Source: Gigaspora margarita (taxonomy: Eukaryota > Glomeromycota > Glomeromycetes > Diversisporales > Gigasporaceae). Taken from it: a stretch of 64,000 nt of DNA. Shown piece by piece: positions 10,734-23,139 of the stretch. Location of the stretch: the NCBI GenBank assembly GCA_009809945.1, contig WTPW01000067.1, positions 453,972 through 517,971 of the forward strand, in the 5' to 3' direction. The notes under the pieces are model-generated. The model was not told the origin of the DNA and made no database searches. It was given only the letters and a program-made list of their open reading frames with translations. The position numbers and the translations under genes are program-made. Positions within the stretch are counted from its first letter, which is position 1; every line of letters begins with the position of its first letter.

Positions 10734-12429
10734 TCTAGAATAAAGTTTATTGTTTTTCTGGTTAATTCCTATAGTGGGGAATAAAGAGTATATAAAGTTC
10801 TAATATATTGTACTCATCTTATAATTCGGTCCTTCTTTAGTCTTGAACCGGATACCACACTTGTTACTGTTCGTCTTAAAGGTAAAAAAAAGGATAAGGA
10901 AAGGTTGACCTTGGCACTTTGTACCAATGCTGATGGAACAGATAAAAAAATAAAACCATTTGTAATCGGTAAGTCTCCGAATCCACGTTGCTTTAAAAAT
11001 GTCAAACGCAATAAGCTTGGTATAACATACGGGGCAAGCAAAAAAGCCTGGATGACAATTGTGTTATTCCAATCCTGGCTTAAAGAGTTCGACAAAAAGA
11101 TGGCTGGTCGTAAAGTAATTCTCTTGTTGGATAATGCAAAATGCCATTCTTCCAGTAATCTAAATCTCCATAACACAACCATCCATTATCTCCCTCCAAA
11201 CACTACATCTCGCATTCAGCCTATGGATGCTGGAATTATCATGTCCTTTAAGCGTCAATACCGAAGCTACTTCATAAAATAGCTTCTTGATCAATATGAA
11301 TCTGGAAAAGATGACAAACTGAATGTTCTTAATGCCATAAAATTTATCGTCCGAGCGTGGAGAGAAGTATCATATGAAACGATAAGTAATTGCTTTAGAC
11401 ATACAAGAATCCTTCCAACTACACAAATTGATGAAGAACTTGACCTTAATGATGACGACTATAATAATGATGATGATGAATTGATGGAAGAAATGCATGC
11501 TGACATCGAAGCACTCCACTTCCGAAACGTAATGTATCTTGAAGAATATATCAATCACCCAGAGGAGAAAGAATCAAATGAAGTATTGAATGACGAAGAA
11601 ATTTTGGCTCTTATTACCAACCTGGAACCCGAAAAAACTAAAGGCGACGAAGAAGAGAATGAAAGTGATGAAGAAGAGGATGATAGTACAGAAATGCGCC
11701 AAATTACTCACCACGAAGCACTAAGTGCCATAGAAGTACTTGAACAATACCTTATGCAACAAGACGTTGGTGAGGTAGCCCGGTCAAACCATGATCAAGC
11801 TTTGTCAAATCTGCAAAAGGAGATAAGGAAACTTCGAAATTCATCTTTCAAGCAAGTAGACATCAAAACCTTCTTTGAATTGGCTGATTAACTGCTAATG
11901 AAAAGTTTCAAACCAAATAAATTCGACTAAAAGACAGACTAACGAAGCATATATTAACTGATCAAAACTTGGTCAAAAGCGAACAAACAATATAGTTACC
12001 TGTATATTTAAAATTAAATAAACCTTGTTAAATAAACGATTTATAAAATATTCACAAAAAAAAAAAAAATTGTCAAAACTACTTATCTTGCCCTCTCGTT
12101 AGGGATGTTAAAAGTCCAGTCTTTTGCATCGACTCCAAAAAGGTTGAGTTTTTATTAAAGTTGGTTCTAAGTCAGACTTGGGACTCAACTTACATTTCAT
12201 GTGCAACTTGTATATTAAATATAGCACTAAAAAAAAATGCATGCGCATGCAAAAAATATAAAGGTTCGACTTTAAAATTTGGTATTGCTCTTTGGGAATT
12301 ATTGGCCAATAAAAGGTCACGTGACTGGTCTTATACAGCGATCTGATTGGCTATCTCTAAATGCAGCCCCTCCCTAAATGCAGGCCTTAGAGTCGGTCCC
12401 AACGACGTGCATTTAGGGGGGGTTGACTG

Positions 12430-13480
12430 TATATAATTTTGGGAAATTGGATTCCATATTACTATTAAAACTATATCATTATTTATCCCCAACTTTTGTC
12501 CTGTTCTTACATGAATTGCTAATTAAGTATTATATGTAAAATTTTATGCTAAACAACTTTTTTAAAATATAAAGATAGATTGTTTTAGTAAAAAAAATTT
12601 TTATATGTGCTAACTTTGAAAATTTTTGTTTTTTTTTATAAAACATTTTTTTACTAATACAATTTATTTTTGTATCTTAGAAAAAATTGGTTAAACCAAA
12701 TTTTACATTATATCAGATATAGTTTGTTATTGCTTATTTATTTTTATATTTTACTAAGTAAAATTTTTATTTTTTTTAATAAAAATTTTTCTACAAATCG
12801 TGTGATTTGATTGGTCAGAATTATGTGTGTACATGTTGCAAGTGCAAAAGATTTATATTCTCTATACAATAATACAAATATAAGTAGAGCATGATTTACA
12901 ATTTTTAGATAAAGTTAAAATTTTAAAATCAAATATTTGAATATAAATTTTATTATCAATTAAATTATTTTAACAAAAAACTTAATAAAAATAATTTGTC
13001 ATTTAAATAATTAGCATAAATAAGAAAATTATAAAAAATATAAATTATTTTAAATATTTTAATTAATGTTATAAATAAAAATGAAAATAACTAAAACTAA
13101 AAGTTAGAGACTTGATTTATCTACTTATATTCTCTTTTATTATCAAAACTAATTCAAAACTCTAATCTTATTATTAAAAAATATACTTTAAAAATTTTTA
13201 AAATTTTCATATTATAATAATTAAAATTTAGCTATAGCTATTTCTATCTTTAGCTAAATAATTGATAATAATTGCTAGATTTATCTACTAAATCAAATTG
13301 AAATAAGTGACTATTTATACTAATAAGTCTAATAAGTACAGATAATTCATTATTAGAAGGTTATAATAGTTTTAAATACATTGATTAATCAATTAGTATT
13401 ATATGGTCCAGTGCAAAAATGTTGATATACCAATCTTTTCATAATAAAAATTTTTTTCTAAAATTTAATGTAAATGTTTA
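12430..13480. other. AT-rich spacer
   Basis: Between the Tigger element and the LINE. Very AT-rich, with no supportable coding frame, RNA gene or strong inverted repeat seen. Confidence 0.6.
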
Positions 13481-13496
13481 AATAGCTCAATTTATT
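13481..13496. repeat. LINE target-site duplication, left copy
   Basis: AATAGCTCAATTTATT, repeated exactly at 21188-21203. It is followed on the element side by a T run, the complement of a short poly-A tail. Confidence 0.9.
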
Positions 13497-13659
13497 TTTT
13501 TTAAATTCGGCAATCCTGCCTTCTGTGTCTATAGACTTTATTATACAAAAAATAAAACTATATTTATGTATACATATGTATTCTACTCTAACAGAAAGCT
13601 CACCCAACTTTACGTCCAGGTGCGACCCGCCTAGCAATCATTCACCTCGATTAGGACCC

Positions 13660-16600
13660 TCAACTTACTGAGGGTATATTTCCTCCTGTCATTGGCTGGC
13701 AATCGCTTGCCATATCAGTTTTGCCGTTTGAGTTCGGATTCAAATATTTGAATCTAATCCAGGATGACCAATTTGGTTTATGACCCTCCATGATCAAATT
13801 GTCTATATTCGAGTCTGCTAGTTTTCTTGCTCCATTGTGCCACTCTATCTTTCTAAGTAGACCATGTTCCACTACTTGCTGGTTTTCGTCATTTGGAGCA
13901 AAGTTTTCTTTTTCACTACTAACTCTCCTTCCCTTCTTTCTTAGACCTTTTTTCTTCTTTGCGGCATATATTCCCTCTTCTTTTTCCCAGGCATTTTGGA
14001 TTTCGCATCTGAAGTTCCAAATATGCTGACGGAAACTTACACTGAACTTTTCGATAATTGCGTCCAAAACTTTCCTGAACAAAGCTTTGTTCTTTATCTT
14101 GCTACTTAGATTTTCTTTCCATTTTCGGGGAATTAGGCCTTGCATTAAATGGATTCTGTTGGATTTCTTTTCTTCTTCAGCTTTACCAAAGACTCTTCTT
14201 ATCCATTCTTCTAATGCTACGTTTACTGAGGTACCTGAGTCTTCTCTAAGTACCCTTTCGATTTCCTCACTCGTTTATTCTTCTATTAAGTTCCAAATCC
14301 CCTGGTAATCGTCACATCTTGCGAGGTGTTCTAGTGTTTCGGGCTCCCGCTGACAGGTCACACATATGTCCATTTTGTATAGGTCTGGCCTCCTTGTTTT
14401 GAGTTCTGCCATTGTTGGTAATAGATGATTGAGGCACTTTGTTCTGAATATCCATTCCTTGTATTTTTCCCTGTCTATACAACATCTACCCTTATACCTT
14501 CCTATAAATCTCCATGTTTCCTTCCAATCTATATTACCCTCCTCTTTTTTAAGATTTTTTCTTTCAAATCTTTCTAAACCTAACTATTCTGCATCTTGTA
14601 TTGCTAGAACTACCTGATTCATAAATTTCCTGATCGGACTATCTATTATACAGTTCTTCCAATAAGGAACCACTTGCTGCATCTTTGTCCAAGGCCATCT
14701 GAAAGCTAGATGTCTAGAACTTCTGGCTCCTTTCTTCGCAAGTTTATCAGCCTCTTCGTTTTCTGTGATTCCACTGTGCCCTTTGACTTTATGGAATTCC
14801 ACTTTTAGTTCCTTTAGCATCAAAACTTGGTTAATTTGCCATAACAAACTTGCGTTTTGCATTTTCAGACAACTTCGTAGCTTTTTTGTTTTCTCTGTTT
14901 TGTTAATCGCTTGTATGGCTGCAAGGCTATCTGTATGTACTTGTATGTGTGCACCTTTGGGAGCTACCAAGAGTAGGGTCCAAATTGCTCCTAACTCTGC
15001 TCGAGTTGATGAAGGCCATTCCTTTAACCCACAGCAAAGGTCACTCTATTATGTTCTGTTTGTGTACCTTCATCATTCCAAGCTAGCCACCCTACTCCCA
15101 TTCGGGTTTCTTCTTTTTCATCTGCCTTCAATAAGGAGCTGTCTGTGAAGGCTATAATCTTCTTCCATAAACCGATTTTCTTTCCAATAGCACCTAACTC
15201 TTCTATTACTTCTTGTCCAACGATATTAGCTAATAGTATGTCCTCAGTCAGTGTACGTATTGGTATTTCGCTCATATTCCTTTCTTCTGCCTTCTGAGTT
15301 ACAGGAAGTTTTTCTGCTATATTCTCCCAGGGCACACTTATCTTTCTGTATTTTCCTCTAGGCACATTGCAATTTTCTATCCAATTTCTACTTAGTGATC
15401 TTTTAACTCCCTTCACCTTTTTTCTTGTTTGACGTGAAAGAGAGCTGTCTGTTTTCTCTTCTGCTAGATCATAGCCCTCACACTTCTTAAGTATAGTAAG
15501 GCCTTGCTCGTTCACTGAGTCTTGGGTCCAATGTTCTATTAGGAACTCGCGTGAGGTTTTCTTTTCAGTGATTCTTCTGATTTTTGGTTTGTCTATTGCG
15601 TTTCCAAAAACCAGCCACTCTCGCTTTCTTCTATTCTTGCTTATCCTTCCTAGATCAGCCTTTATATATGAAAGGTTTTTCTTTTCTAGTGGGACTTTTA
15701 ATTTTCTGTTTGAAGTGCCTGTTATTAATTCCTTTTTGAGGCTTTTATACCAATTTGGTACTCTTCCTTTTGCTGTTAAACCTCTTAAATGCCTGATTTG
15801 CTTCCATGATAGCATTCTTTCACCTTTTGCATCTATAGTTTGCTCTAACAGAAAGAGATGTAGCTTCTTGTCTCTTAGAAATGCTTGTAGATCTGTTTCT
15901 TTTAACAAACTTGCGATTTCGGTTCCTGTCTCTTCTAATTTGCAGGACCTCTCCAATTCTTCTGATCTAAAGCTGATATTTAGCTTTCTTGCTTCCAGTA
16001 TTACTTTGAAGGCTAAGTTGTTCTTTATCTTGCAACTCTCCAATCTTTTTGCCTCTAGACCCAGGATGCAGGATGTACTTTTACAACTTAGCTGTGCCTG
16101 CTTCAATCTCATCCAAACCACCTGCCCCAAATCTCCTTTGTTGTTCAGCCTGGCTGTAATTTCTGTAAAGTGATGTGCGAGTTGGTTTTGCCATAATGAT
16201 TTTACTCCAACAATGTTCGCATGCATCAGAGTTGCATTAGGTGCTGTATACGTCATTCCTGCTTTATTTTTAATTAACATTAATAGAGGGCTTTGTATCT
16301 TTTCGCAGTTTTTACGAGACAGTATACAGTGCTGTAACCTATATTCCAGGCGTGGCAGTAGAACAACATTGTTTATATATGCCATGTGTGCTAATGAGGC
16401 CTTTTTTCTTTTGATTCCACTAACTATTGTTTGGATTTCCTCTTTTCCTATTTTAATAGCATGTTGAATTTCTGCTTTTTCTGATATCCAAACCCCTAAA
16501 AATCTCGTCAACTCCTTTTCTTTCTTAATGGGTATGAACTCGTTATTCGGTCCAAAATTGATACCATCACGTATTCCCTTCTTGTTGCACATGTTTAGTG

Positions 16601-19140
16601 CCAATAATTCTGACTTTTTAGTATTGATCTCGATATCGTTTACTTTATAGAATTCTTCTGCTACCTCGAGTATTTGTTCCAACTCTAATTTATTCCTTGC
16701 CAAGTAGGTGGTATCATCGGCGTATGCTAGCACTGGTACCTGCAGTTCTTGTACTTCGACTGTGTTTCTTCTAATACTAGTCTGCCAAACTAGCTGCATT
16801 TTATATCCTCTGTCTCTCTCTTCTTGGATCTCTACCAGAAGCGGATCGTAAAATATTTTCTATACCAGGAGTGATATAACCTCCCCCTGGTCTATTCTGT
16901 CTCCTGCAACAAATTTTTCTGTGTTTCCTACTCCTGTTATTACTTCTATCTCTCTATTTTTGTACAGGTTTAAGATAAACTCCATTGTCACTTCTGGGAG
17001 CTTGATACGTTCCAGTGCTAACTGCAACATTTCAATGTTCACCGAATCAAAGAACTTTTTTATATCCTGAAATAGAATCCAAAATTCTTTTTTGTTCTCT
17101 CTGGCATCTTCCAGAATACAATTTAACAGGTGCACCGGTGCTGCTGTACCTTCTTCCGGTAGACCTGCAAAGTTCCTTTCTTTAAAATTGCCTTTTGTTT
17201 TAGGATAGATCTGAGCCTATTATTCAGAACCCTTACGACCGATTTTCTAAAGGTCTCTATTAGGAGAATAGGCCTCACTATGTTTAACCTATAGTGCCAG
17301 TCTTCCTGCTTGGTTATTGGTTATAGCATACTGAGTTTTCATTTTCTTGGCATGCTTCCTTCCTTTAAGCATCTACTGGCTAGGTATCGGAAAATCTCTT
17401 TAGCATATCTATTAGCCTTCTTTATTATTGGGTATGTAATACCGGACACACCCGGAGCTGACTTGCTTTTAGTTTGTTCTAGTGCTTCTTCCCATTCCTC
17501 TTCTGTTACTTCTTCCATAAGAGGCTCATACTACTTAGAGTTTATCTCTTCTATTGGGTGGAATCTGTTTCTCTATCTTCTAGGGAGGTTACCTGCTAGA
17601 GATGCTCGTTTTCGGAATTGTTGTGCGAAGTGACTTTTAACTTCCTCTAGTACTTCTCTAGGTTCATTCACTAATTCCTCTTCTCCTTCTTCGGTATCCT
17701 TTACTACTCTGTCTAATTGAATTTTCTTTTGAGGTCAGTCTAACAATCTGTCTATCATACTCCTTTGTCCTTTAACTATCATCTCGTATCTGGCCTCTAT
17801 ACACTCCTGAATTCTTTTTTCATCCTTATTTTTCTTGGCTAAATGCAACCTTTTTATTAGGATTTTCCACCACGTTTCCAAATTGTCAGATACTGTTGAA
17901 TAATCCTGCTTCGCAACTTTCACCACTTCTAGACACCAGCAGTTTTCAAGCGGTTCTATAAAACGTTCTAACTCTTCGACCTCCTAAACTATGATTCCTG
18001 TTTCTTTATTTTTCCTTAGTTTTCTACACCATTTGCCCAATGACCAAATATCCTTCCTGAGCTTTTTGTTTTCTGCATCTGTATAAGAAATATCTTCTAC
18101 TACTCGGGTCTTTTTCTTTTGTGGTAATTTGCTTGCAGCTGATTTCTTTATACTACTCTCGATAATGTTCCATAGCTCATCCAAGGTTTTATTCTTTAGA
18201 GTATAATAATCCAAAACATCACTCTGTATACTCTCTTTTTCACTATTCTTCGAGAGTTTTCTTTTTAATTCTTTGTTCAATTCGGCTTGGTAGTCTTCCC
18301 AATTCTTTTCTTTAGTTTTTTCGGTATCAATTTCTAGTCTTTTCCTTCTTATTCTTCTGTTTTCTGCTTGACTTCTTTTTCGCAGGTTTAACCCCATTTC
18401 TAGCTGCACAAGAACTGCTTGATGATCACTGCCCGTTCTGAGCTCCATGTCTTTGATTTTGCATACCAGAACACTTTGCTTCCAGTGACAATCAATCCAT
18501 ATAGTATCAATTCTTGACTGTGCTTCCTTGCGTTTCCAAGTTGGTTGTTCTGCAGAGTTGGACTCATAAAAAATATCTGCGAACCTCTTACCCCTTAATA
18601 GCTGCGCAATTTGCTTCTTTTCCTCTTTTCTGTTTTGTTTGTTTGTATCCAAAATTATGCCATGGTTTAAGTCCACATTGAAGTCTCCCAGGATTACACA
18701 CCTTTGTGCTTTCTTTTTTGTTTCGATATTCCTTATACGTTTTTTCAGATATTCTTTTATACTTTTTTGCACCTCTGCGCTTGTTGGTGCCACATATACC
18801 ACAATAACATTTATCGAAAGACCTTTAAAATCCAAAGTTAACTCCAGGATGTATGAGTTTTCTTTGTTCACCTTTACTACATGTTTCTCCCAGTGCTTGT
18901 CAATTATGATCCCGACACTGGAGCCTTTTTTCTTTCCCTCTTTTGCAGAGGACCAGAAACCCCTTACCTATTATTTCCTTTTAGGAAAAACTTTCCTTCT
19001 TTTTCTGAAAGGTTCGTCTTCGCTAATCCCATAATATTAATCCTCTTTTCCCTCATGAAATCCAAAATATCATCAAGTCTTTCCTTATTTGTTTTAAGCC
19101 TGTTTACATTATGAAATCCCATTCCTAATATACTGTAATT
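13660..19140 (-). pseudogene. LINE ORF2: endonuclease - RT - RNase H, broken
   Basis: Would nick target DNA and reverse-transcribe the element RNA. The APE endonuclease begins near 19140 (FHNVNRLKTNKERLDDIL), is frameshifted near 18970, and then shows GDFNVDLN, SRIDTIWID and TGSDHQAV (18871-17984). The reverse transcriptase follows at 17700-15900, with FQDIKKFFDSVN (17075) and the catalytic YADD at 16724-16713. A TAG at 16862-16860, where the family usually has Trp, separates the two. RNase H has TDSS, RAELGA, HTDSLAAI and KGHSGITENEEADKLAKKGA (about 15190-14700), with a one-base shift near 15015. A C-x2-C-x8-H-x3-C finger lies at 14370-14310. The last frame ends at a TGA at 13660. The domain order is canonical; several stops and shifts make it non-functional. 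Confidence 0.9.
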
Positions 19141-19292
19141 GTTGTTATTTCCAGCTTGTTCTAATTCTAATTCTTTTTTCCCTTTTCTGCAGTACTTCTT
19201 CTCCTCTCCCTTCGCCTTTGTCTCTCCTCCCCTTGTTCGTTTGGGTAGAGAAAAGTCTCTACCCTTTTCTTTGTAGAGGCCCTTGGCAACTT

Positions 19293-20830
19293 TCAGGAGC
19301 GATTAGGGACGTTAGTCCCCTTATCTGTACTTTTTAGAAGTGTAAGTCTATTTAAAATTTCTGACAAAATTCGGAAAGTTTCTGTTACTACTCGGGTTGT
19401 AGGTATGTTTTCAGAGTTTTTCGATTCAAATTTGCGTCTTGGTTGAATGGGTATGTGGTTCCTTTGTTCCGTCTGATTTTCCTTATGTGTTCTATTTATA
19501 TCTTTGAGCCTTCTGTTATGTAATATATACCCGTTTGGCACTTTTCTAAAAAGGTTTGTCGATTCTTTTCCTTTATTTTGTGGCTGTATATAATTCAATC
19601 TTGTATAACATGAATCTTTCTTGTTTGTATCTGTGTGATCCATCTGTTTCCATTCTAGTTTAGTATTGTAATAGAACACTCCTGAGGCCTGTGCAGCTTT
19701 ATAACTTGTTTCTGAACTGAAGTATACATCGGCTACTCCTCTTTGGTTACCGTGCCGGTTACTTAAAATATGCACTGCCTTCGCTTCTACTTTTTTTAAC
19801 TGTCGCAATAGTAATATGTCTACTGCATATTTGGGCAAATTCTTGATAACTAATTTGTATTTGTTCCTTGACTCTAATTCCTCCAAATCGAATCTTCCTG
19901 GAGTTGTTCTATATGTTTTGCCTTCATCTAAATACACTGACCAACTGTTTTTCAAGGCCTCTTCTTTTCGCTTACTATCTGTTTCTACCTTGATATATGC
20001 CGCTTTAGACTTTCTTCCATACTGCCATGCTATAATTGATGCTGTGCCAAAAAAACTTAGATATTTTTTAATTACTTTAGCGTCTAATTTTTCTGGAAGG
20101 TCCCAAATTGTGAGATAATATTGTGTTTTTCTTCCTTTTTCTTGTTCCAACAGGTTTTTTTCTGGTGCCCAAATTGAGTTGTATATGTCTTCATGTTTTT
20201 TTTGTCTTTTTTTGTCCTTTATGTCTAATGCCTTAATAGTACTCTGGCTCGGTACTGACTGTTGGGACTTTTCTTCAATCCATAATCCCAGGTTCCGCAT
20301 TCTGATTCCAGAAGGAGAGTTTTGCTTTTCTCTAATTTATTAATGCTCGTTACTGTTGACTTATTGTAATCTCCTTCTTGTTCCTCTAAGGTTCTTTTTT
20401 CCCCTTTGCTAATTAGTACTTTCTGGAATTGGCAGGGTATTTTTTCTGGATCGATAATTGTTCTATTTGATGCAGTGGAGTTTTGTGTTTTTTCCTTGCA
20501 CAGGTTTTCGCAATTTATTAACTCGCTTTCTGCTTGTGTAATTGTTTCCTTACGCATTGCCTTATGATTTACCCAGTCATATAGTTCAATTGCATTTCGT
20601 ATTGTTGCAATTAGTTGTGGCTGTGCATGCCCAGGAATTTTGCAATGTCTGTGTCTTTTTTGAGCAAGAGCACTTTATGTTCCACCCAAAAGGCCTCTCT
20701 TTCCTCTTCTGATTTATTAAACAAACTCTTAAAAATTTCTACTGCCGATATTTGTTGTGTGGCTTGTCTAATTTGGCTTGGTTGTTGATGTAATTTCTAT
20801 ACTTGTTTGTTTATTGGTACTTTTCTCGTA
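19293..20830 (-). pseudogene. LINE ORF1 (RRM-like nucleic-acid-binding protein), broken
   Basis: Located 5' of ORF2 in the same element; ORF1 proteins coat the RNA. The longest open part (20300-19293, 335 aa) has two RRM-like modules. The first opens YYLTIWDLP and runs to KAAYIKV; the second opens YKLVIKNLP and runs to VADVYFSS. A basic tail follows. Upstream, the reading moves to another frame (20557-20225, glutamate/lysine-rich, possibly coiled). Further upstream a third frame reads EIFKSLFNKSEEEREAFWVE near 20740-20680, so at least two frameshifts (about 20620 and 20290) break the ORF. The true start is uncertain. Confidence 0.75.
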
Positions 20831-21187
20831 TTTGTTTTGCTGATCCCGATCTACTACGTGTCTAGCTTGTTTTGTTCCCTTTTTAGTTAGGGTTGTTTAT
20901 TTTAGTGATCACGCATTTCTTTGTTGTTAGTTGTGATCCGCAACTCAGGGTATTAACGATTTCCCCAAAAAATCTAAAAAATTTTTACGAAAAATTTGTC
21001 TTCAAGAAAAAGCTCCTCATCCTTTTTCTATTTTGCTAAAGTGTATTAACAAACTCTAGGTTATCTCAACTCTACTTTTCTTTTGGTTAGGAGCTTTCTG
21101 GGCTTTTTATGATTAGTTCTTGTAGATTTTTCAAATTTTCTTTATCGCCAAAAATGGAATTGAGGATCAGCAGAAAGAGAATGTATG

Positions 21188-21203
21188 AATAGCTCAATTT
21201 ATT
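21188..21203. repeat. LINE target-site duplication, right copy
   Basis: AATAGCTCAATTTATT, identical to 13481-13496. It marks the 5' end of the LINE insertion. Confidence 0.9.
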
Positions 21204-21338
21204 ATATATGTTTTGGGATTTATTTAAATATAAATTTTATTAAAAAATTTTATTTCTGTAAAAACTTTTATTAATGACTTATTTTTTAATTTGAAAAATG
21301 CAAAAAAATAAATATACTAAAATTAAAGGGTGAATCTA

Positions 21339-21665
21339 TTTGTCACTAGCAGTGACAGTCACCGGAGTGTGATCGACCAATTAGATCAAAGGATCATGTG
21401 TAATGTGAAAAATGCAAAAACTTTGATTTTTTTGAAAAATTACTTCAAACTTAAAATTTTGTTTATGAACCTACTTTTTTATATGTGAAAAAAAATTTCT
21501 AGCAAAATTTTACTATATACGAAGCTTTACCCGAACTCTAACTATATCTCTAACCCTGACCCTAATGATAGTGAGTTTTGATGCTTTGTTTTGTTTTGTT
21601 CATAACATTACACAATCTAATTGGTCGATCATGCTCCAGTGACTGTCACCGCCAGTGATAAACAC
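21339..21665. repeat. Foldback element with CCCTGACCCTAA loop
   Basis: Left arm GTCACTAGCAGTGACAGTCA...TGATCGACCAATTAGAT and right arm ATCTAATTGGTCGATCATG...GTGACTGTCACCGCCAGTGA are about 50 bp each with few mismatches. The loop contains CTCTAACCCTGACCCTAA, the complement of the telomere-like motif seen in other foldbacks. Confidence 0.8.
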
Positions 21666-21811
21666 ATTTTTTCAAAATTAAAAATTAATTTATCTATATA
21701 TAAAAATTTTTTAATTTTTAATTATTTATTTATAATTTTTTTATACTAAATAAAGCAAGATCTAAGCTATCTTTTAATATAAAATTTATTATCTTATTTA
21801 TAGATATTGTT

Positions 21812-22185
21812 TTTTTTTTTTTTTTTTTTTTTTTTCAAGTTAAGGTGCTCACTTCGGGAGTAAGAGTTTTATTCAAGATATGTAGAATCACGGGTTTCCA
21901 ACATGGCGGTCACCCGACATAGTACATTGACGAGAGTACAACTAGCCACACCTGCAACTTTTGGTTGCCTATTTAAGTAGCCACCCTAAGGTTCTACCCT
22001 AGCTGCCATACCTGCAACCCACATACCGGTCATTGCCTATTTAAACCCTCTGATCATTGCCGTTTGCCAATCCCTCTTGTATCACCGGAACAAGATCCGG
22101 ATTCTTTTCTACCTCCCTTAGGACTAATTTATCCTAGTGAGAGACCTGGTAGAGTGGCCCCTGTCCCACTCAGGTATCACCTACG
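21812..22185 (-). mobile_element. SINE-like retroposed copy with poly-A tail
   Basis: Flanked by a 15-bp direct repeat TTTATAGATATTGTT (21797-21811 and 22186-22200). The left side begins with a run of about 28 T, so the unit is on the minus strand with its poly-A tail at left. About 345 bp of relatively GC-rich sequence without an open frame follows. No clear pol III box was found, so it could also be a 5'-truncated LINE tail. A second, diverged copy lies at 25635-25975. Confidence 0.85.
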
Positions 22186-22270
22186 TTTATAGATATTGTT
22201 GTGTAATAACTTATTTAAAATTTAGTATTTTTTTAAAAAAAAGTGAAATATACCTTTTAAAATTAATATA

Positions 22271-22592
22271 TTTTTGTTACTAATTTGCAACTTTATAAGT
22301 TTAAATTGTGCAAGTGTATTGTTATATATATGCTAAATATATAGTCAAAAATTTAGCTTAATTGAATTAGTAGTTGTTAAATTATAAATTTTCAAATATT
22401 TAACAATAATTACTATATATAAAATTACTATATATAGTACTATATATAATCGTATTATAAAAATTGGTTTTTAATTTATATTTTAACAACTAATAATCCA
22501 ATTAAGTTAAAATTTTAACTATATATTTAGCATATATATGGCAAGATAGTTGTGTAGTACAAGCTTCTAAAGTTGCATATTGGTAGCAAAAA
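22271..22592. repeat. Foldback element about 320 bp
   Basis: TTTTTGTTACTAATTTGCAA pairs with TTGCATATTGGTAGCAAAAA at the outer ends. The inner arms repeat GCTAAATATATAGT and ACTATATATTTAGC. The centre holds ACTATATATAGTACTATATA, itself palindromic. Confidence 0.7.
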
Positions 22593-23139
22593 TAATTTTT
22601 TTAAAAAATTTTTTTTAATTTTTTTTTTTTTAAAAAATTTATAAAAAATAAATTTATTAAATAAAAATTATATCAATATGTAGCTTAGGTCTTTCTTTAT
22701 TTAAATAAAAAAATTATAAATAAATAGCTAAAATTAAAAAACTTTTTTATGAAGAGAAATTAACATTTAGTTTTTGTGTATCTACATTTTCACACCGGCC
22801 TATATTTACTTATTAAATTAATCTAGATAATATAAATATATTAAATATATACATATAAGTACTATAATTATCAATTTAAAACTAATTAATAATTTATAAC
22901 TTTATTATAATTTAATTTATAAACCAATAATTTTTTTATTTTTGACTATACTTATTAACTAATTTAATATAAAATAATAAATTTATATATATAGTTGCCT
23001 TTCTCTAATTCAAAAATCTCTAATCTAAACCTTAATAAAACCAAATGAAAAAACTCTAGTATATTTGTAAATTTTATTAAAAAGTTCAAAATAGATTATA
23101 GTAACTCATTGAGAACTAAAAATTTTGACCAATTTTATA

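Larger units (their letters stand above)
9613..11891 (+). pseudogene. Tigger/pogo-type transposase with one in-frame stop
   Basis: Catalyses cut-and-paste transposition. Residues about 1-60 are a pogo/CENP-B-type helix-turn-helix (TLNNQQRKDIIEF ... HPTTIGRLIK). Residues about 75-145 are the second DNA-binding domain of Tc5/CENP-B type (FSQGWLYKFKKRHGL). The DDE_1 core follows, with D175 (NMDETG), D279 (LLLDNAKCHS) and D311 (RIQPMDAGI). The frame is interrupted at 10158-10840. The interruption starts GTAATA and ends CTTTAG, and removing it gives NMDETGLFYHLEPDTTL in one frame, so it fits an intron, though two inverted-repeat elements lie in it. A single TAG at 11280-11282, probably in place of a Trp codon, breaks an otherwise open 531-residue protein. 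The acidic C-terminus (EEENESDEEEDD) is normal for the family. Confidence 0.85.
8436..12429 (+). mobile_element. Complete Tigger/pogo-like DNA transposon
   Basis: Terminal inverted repeats of 22 bp, CAGTCAACCCTCCCTAAATG.. at 8436 and ..CATTTAGGGGGGGTTGACTG ending at 12429, differ at one position. TA dinucleotides directly flank both ends (8434-8435, 12430-12431), the target duplication of the Tc1/mariner/pogo superfamily. Subterminal CTAAATGCA repeats at both ends are plausible transposase-binding sites. The 3994-bp element encodes a CENP-B/Tigger-type transposase on the + strand. The matching ends suggest recent movement, although the transposase now carries one stop codon. Smaller inverted-repeat elements are nested inside it. 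Confidence 0.93.
13497..21187 (-). mobile_element. Full-length LINE (non-LTR retrotransposon), minus strand
   Basis: 7.7 kb between perfect 16-bp direct repeats, with the 3' end at left. There, a T run (13495-13501) is the complement of the poly-A tail, and AATAAA (complement, about 13541) lies just before it. Reading leftwards: a 5' leader, ORF1 with two RRM-like segments, and ORF2 with an APE-type endonuclease, reverse transcriptase, RNase H and a C-terminal CCHC finger. An RNase H domain after the RT fits the Tad1/I group of LINEs common in fungi. Both ORFs carry frameshifts and stops, so this copy is dead, but its intact length and duplication show that it arrived as a complete insertion. 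Confidence 0.93.

Noticed and set aside
15024-16799. Several long + strand open frames opposite the LINE (for example 15568-16173)
   Set aside because: They are antisense shadows of the RT and endonuclease frames, hydrophobic and without domain content.
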